Shown: piece after piece, positions 61,984-64,000 of the stretch | Position numbering within the stretch: the first letter of the stretch is position 1 | How the letters are laid out: every line of letters begins with the position of its first letter | Assembly (NCBI RefSeq): GCF_000002985.6 | Contig: NC_003279.8 | Span: forward strand, 6,262,001-6,326,000 | DNA: 64,000 nucleotides | Source: Caenorhabditis elegans | Taxonomy: Eukaryota > Nematoda > Chromadorea > Rhabditida > Rhabditidae | Direction: 5' to 3' | The notes under the pieces: generated by a model | The model's database searches: none | What the model saw: only the letters and a program-made list of their open reading frames with translations | Told to the model about the DNA's origin: nothing | Program-made: the position numbers and the translations under genes

Positions 61984-63404
61984 AGTTCCAAGAATATTTT
62001 ATTTGAAGTTGATGAGTCTGTAACATTGGATTTTGAAAAATTCAGGAATTATAAAACAACTCAAGACAAAGAGATAATGTATACTCAATAAAAAGTTACA
62101 AAACTTAGGGTATTTAGGAGATTGAGATGACCCCAATAAACTTGTATTTCCCAACTGATGGCCTCTTGCGCAAGCAAGCAAGCTCCGCCCCATCCCATAG
62201 CTCTCGCACGGAGTACGGTAACGTCTGTGTGGTGGAAGGAAGAGCACGAACGAGAGCAGAATGGGGTGGTGGCTTATGGATGGAAAACAGACGAGGAGAT
62301 GACTATAATATAAACAATTTGGAAAAATTAGGGAAGAATACGAGGTGATGAGATGGGCGAGAAGTTTTGGTTGGCAAAAGTGGTTGAAGAGACATACATC
62401 TGGTTGAGAAGATGAGGGAAAAGTATGATGAATTGATTATTCGCCTGCCTGGCGGCACCGTGCCTACCACTACAGTACAGTTGATTTTTCTTCAATTTCT
62501 ATCTGAGCAATTTGCTATAAATGTAGTTGCAATCCGTGAAACACTAACACCTGAGTTCACCTAATATTCTAAGAAATCTAGAGAGAGAGATTCTAACAAT
62601 AAGAAATAGTGATTAAAGGTACGCGTGTAAGCAGGTAGAAATGAGGTAAGGCATAAAGTGAGTACCTACCATATTGCATTGATTATCACTCATACCAGAA
62701 AGGTGCTGAAGAAATAGTTTTTAAAATATGATTGATTCGTCATAGAAACACTACTGGAAAATATGTTCGACATCCGTTACCGGAAGTAGTAATGATATTA
62801 CGTAACTACTTGTGATATACCTGTACAAATATTGTAACTCAGACCTGGACCATGGAGTTGAAGTACTAAATTGCACGAAACTACAACATTTGTATGCAAA
62901 TATTCAAGTTTCATAAACAAAGCAGACATGGCAACTGTCTGCCTGTGACTACTGTCCTGTTCAATGTGGTAAGGGTGACACCTGTTACGTAACATTCTCG
63001 AACTCCAGTGGTGTCGATTTCTGTACGGGGGAGAATCGAATGAGTTGCTCTTGGAGTATAATAGTGTCAAATGGCTGGATGGAATTGAGTATTGAGTAAT
63101 GAAGAGTGAGCCGTTCAGTTAATGGAGCTCTTTCGAAATTTCTCGATATGATAGATGAGCTATGATAGATTGTATGGAAAATAGTCGAAGTGACAGTTCT
63201 TTAAACATAAATTGAAACAGAAATCGATTTTCAGAACACTTAACATGAATGAATCATTCTGGGAAATGAATGAGTGGGGAACGATGATGATAATATTGAA
63301 CTCTGATATTTCAATTCAATCTGTATGCATTTAATAACACTAATTGTTGTAGCATACAACTTGCTTTTTTTCAATGAAATTAGGATTACAAGCTCGGCAA
63401 ATCG
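61984..63404. other. Upstream region of let-381
   Basis: No gene is supported. A GC-richer patch at 62160-62290 (GCAAGCAAGCAAGCTCCGCCCC, then GTGTGGTGGAAGGAAGAGC) may be the core promoter side of let-381, with a leader continuing to the start codon. A direct run GAGAGAGAGA lies near 62582. ORFs of 70-90 codons here have no domain and no splice partners. Confidence 0.45.
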
Positions 63405-63645
63405 CCGCAACTTATTTACCAACTTTAGCAACTTTAGAAATGCCAAGTGCAAAAGTTGCTAAAATTTGGTTAAAAAGTTGCTAAAGTTGGGCAAAATAGG
63501 TTAAAGTTGGGGATGCCCTCAAAATTTGCACTGAAAATTTTTCTAAAATTGGCTAAACTTGGTTAAAAAGTTGCTAAAGTTGGTGGATAAGTTGCAAAAC
63601 GCTAAAGTTGGCGCTTAAGTTGCTAAAGTTGGTGTAAAAGTTGTG
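63405..63645. repeat. Degenerate tandem repeat of AGTTGCTAAAGTTGG
   Basis: Units of about 14-24 bp based on AAAAGTTGCTAAAGTTGG recur at 63453, 63475, 63568, 63597 and 63618, with variants such as GGTTAAAGTTGGGG. The left end holds the inverse orientation (CAACTTTAGCAACTTTAG at 63419-63437), so transcripts could fold back. A related single unit is at 47230-47291. Confidence 0.8.
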
Positions 63646-64000
63646 ACGAAATGCCGAGAGGAAGGAATCGGTCAAGGATCTTGGAAAACTCGTCGACAAC
63701 AAGCTCACCTGAAGGTCCGAAGGTGCTCCGAAGGTGAAGGTGAAGGGGCTTAATTTTTCATACAAATTTTGTATTTTATTTGCTTTTAAATTGTTTTTAT
63801 TTCAACATTCTAGAGGTAAACCCTGCCGCAATTTTCGAAATTATTCAGAACGAAAATTTTTATTTGATTATTTCTGTGAAAATTTGGTAATTTGCAAAAA
63901 CTTTAAATTTTACGGAAAATTTCGAAAAATCTAATTTTTTTGGATTTTGTTATTATGATATTTGATTATTTTGGAGTATAATAAAAGTATTTAATCTAAA
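63646..64000. other. Right-edge non-coding sequence
   Basis: It begins with a small direct repeat (GAAGGTCCGAAGGTGCTCCG then AAGGTGAAGGTGAAGG at 63710-63746), followed by AT-rich DNA. No gene is seen before the window ends. Confidence 0.4.

Noticed and set aside
62127-62348. 73-codon ORF upstream of let-381
   Set aside because: No homologue recognised, no splice logic, and it overlaps a likely promoter region.
1-64000. CRISPR arrays, prokaryotic operons, rRNA genes or viral insertions
   Set aside because: The DNA is intron-rich nematode sequence; no regularly spaced identical repeats, rRNA or viral polymerase/capsid-like ORFs were seen.

Overview
The window is nuclear DNA from a nematode, almost certainly Caenorhabditis elegans (chromosome I, my recollection of the region of cosmids C10G11 and F26B1). 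The AT-rich intergenic DNA, very short introns (many of 40-60 nt) with GTAAGT donors and TTTCAG acceptors, chemoreceptor-type GPCR genes, a cuticle collagen and recognisable worm genes all point that way. Exon structures below were assembled by hand from splice signals, reading frame and homology; every complete coding sequence sums to a whole number of codons. Gene symbols rest on recognition of the protein, not on a database search.

Left part (1-13.3 kb): the 3' end of a plus-strand single-pass membrane protein; a tRNA-derived SINE-like repeat; then, all on the minus strand, an NRF-6/OAC-type acyltransferase, a TWK two-pore potassium channel, a diverged paralogue of proteasome ATPase Rpt2, and the arginine/serine-rich sperm chromatin protein spch-2. 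A 9.8 kb stretch without recognisable genes follows (13.2-23.0 kb), probably the upstream regulatory region of chdp-1.

Middle (23-43 kb), all plus strand: chdp-1 (calponin-homology cortical protein), an unrecognised proline-rich protein, pnk-1 (pantothenate kinase), and a tandem array of three intact chemoreceptor GPCR genes whose central exons are all exactly 653 nt.

43-46.6 kb is a large inverted duplication carrying two head-to-head copies of an unrecognised seven-exon gene for a small membrane-anchored, lysine/proline-rich protein.

Right part (47-64 kb): a diverged PP1-type phosphatase, a cuticle collagen, an SRG-class GPCR, ima-2 (importin alpha), hrpk-1 (three-KH-domain hnRNP K homologue) and, convergent to it, let-381 (FoxF forkhead factor), whose introns hold palindromic repeat elements. 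The last 2 kb is upstream DNA of let-381 with a degenerate short tandem repeat.

No operon-scale system of linked genes is evident. The most interesting signals are the Rpt2 paralogue with a substituted pore loop next to a sperm chromatin gene, the patchily diverged inverted gene pair, the altered PP1 active-site loop, and a serine in pnk-1 where vertebrate enzymes have a glutamate.
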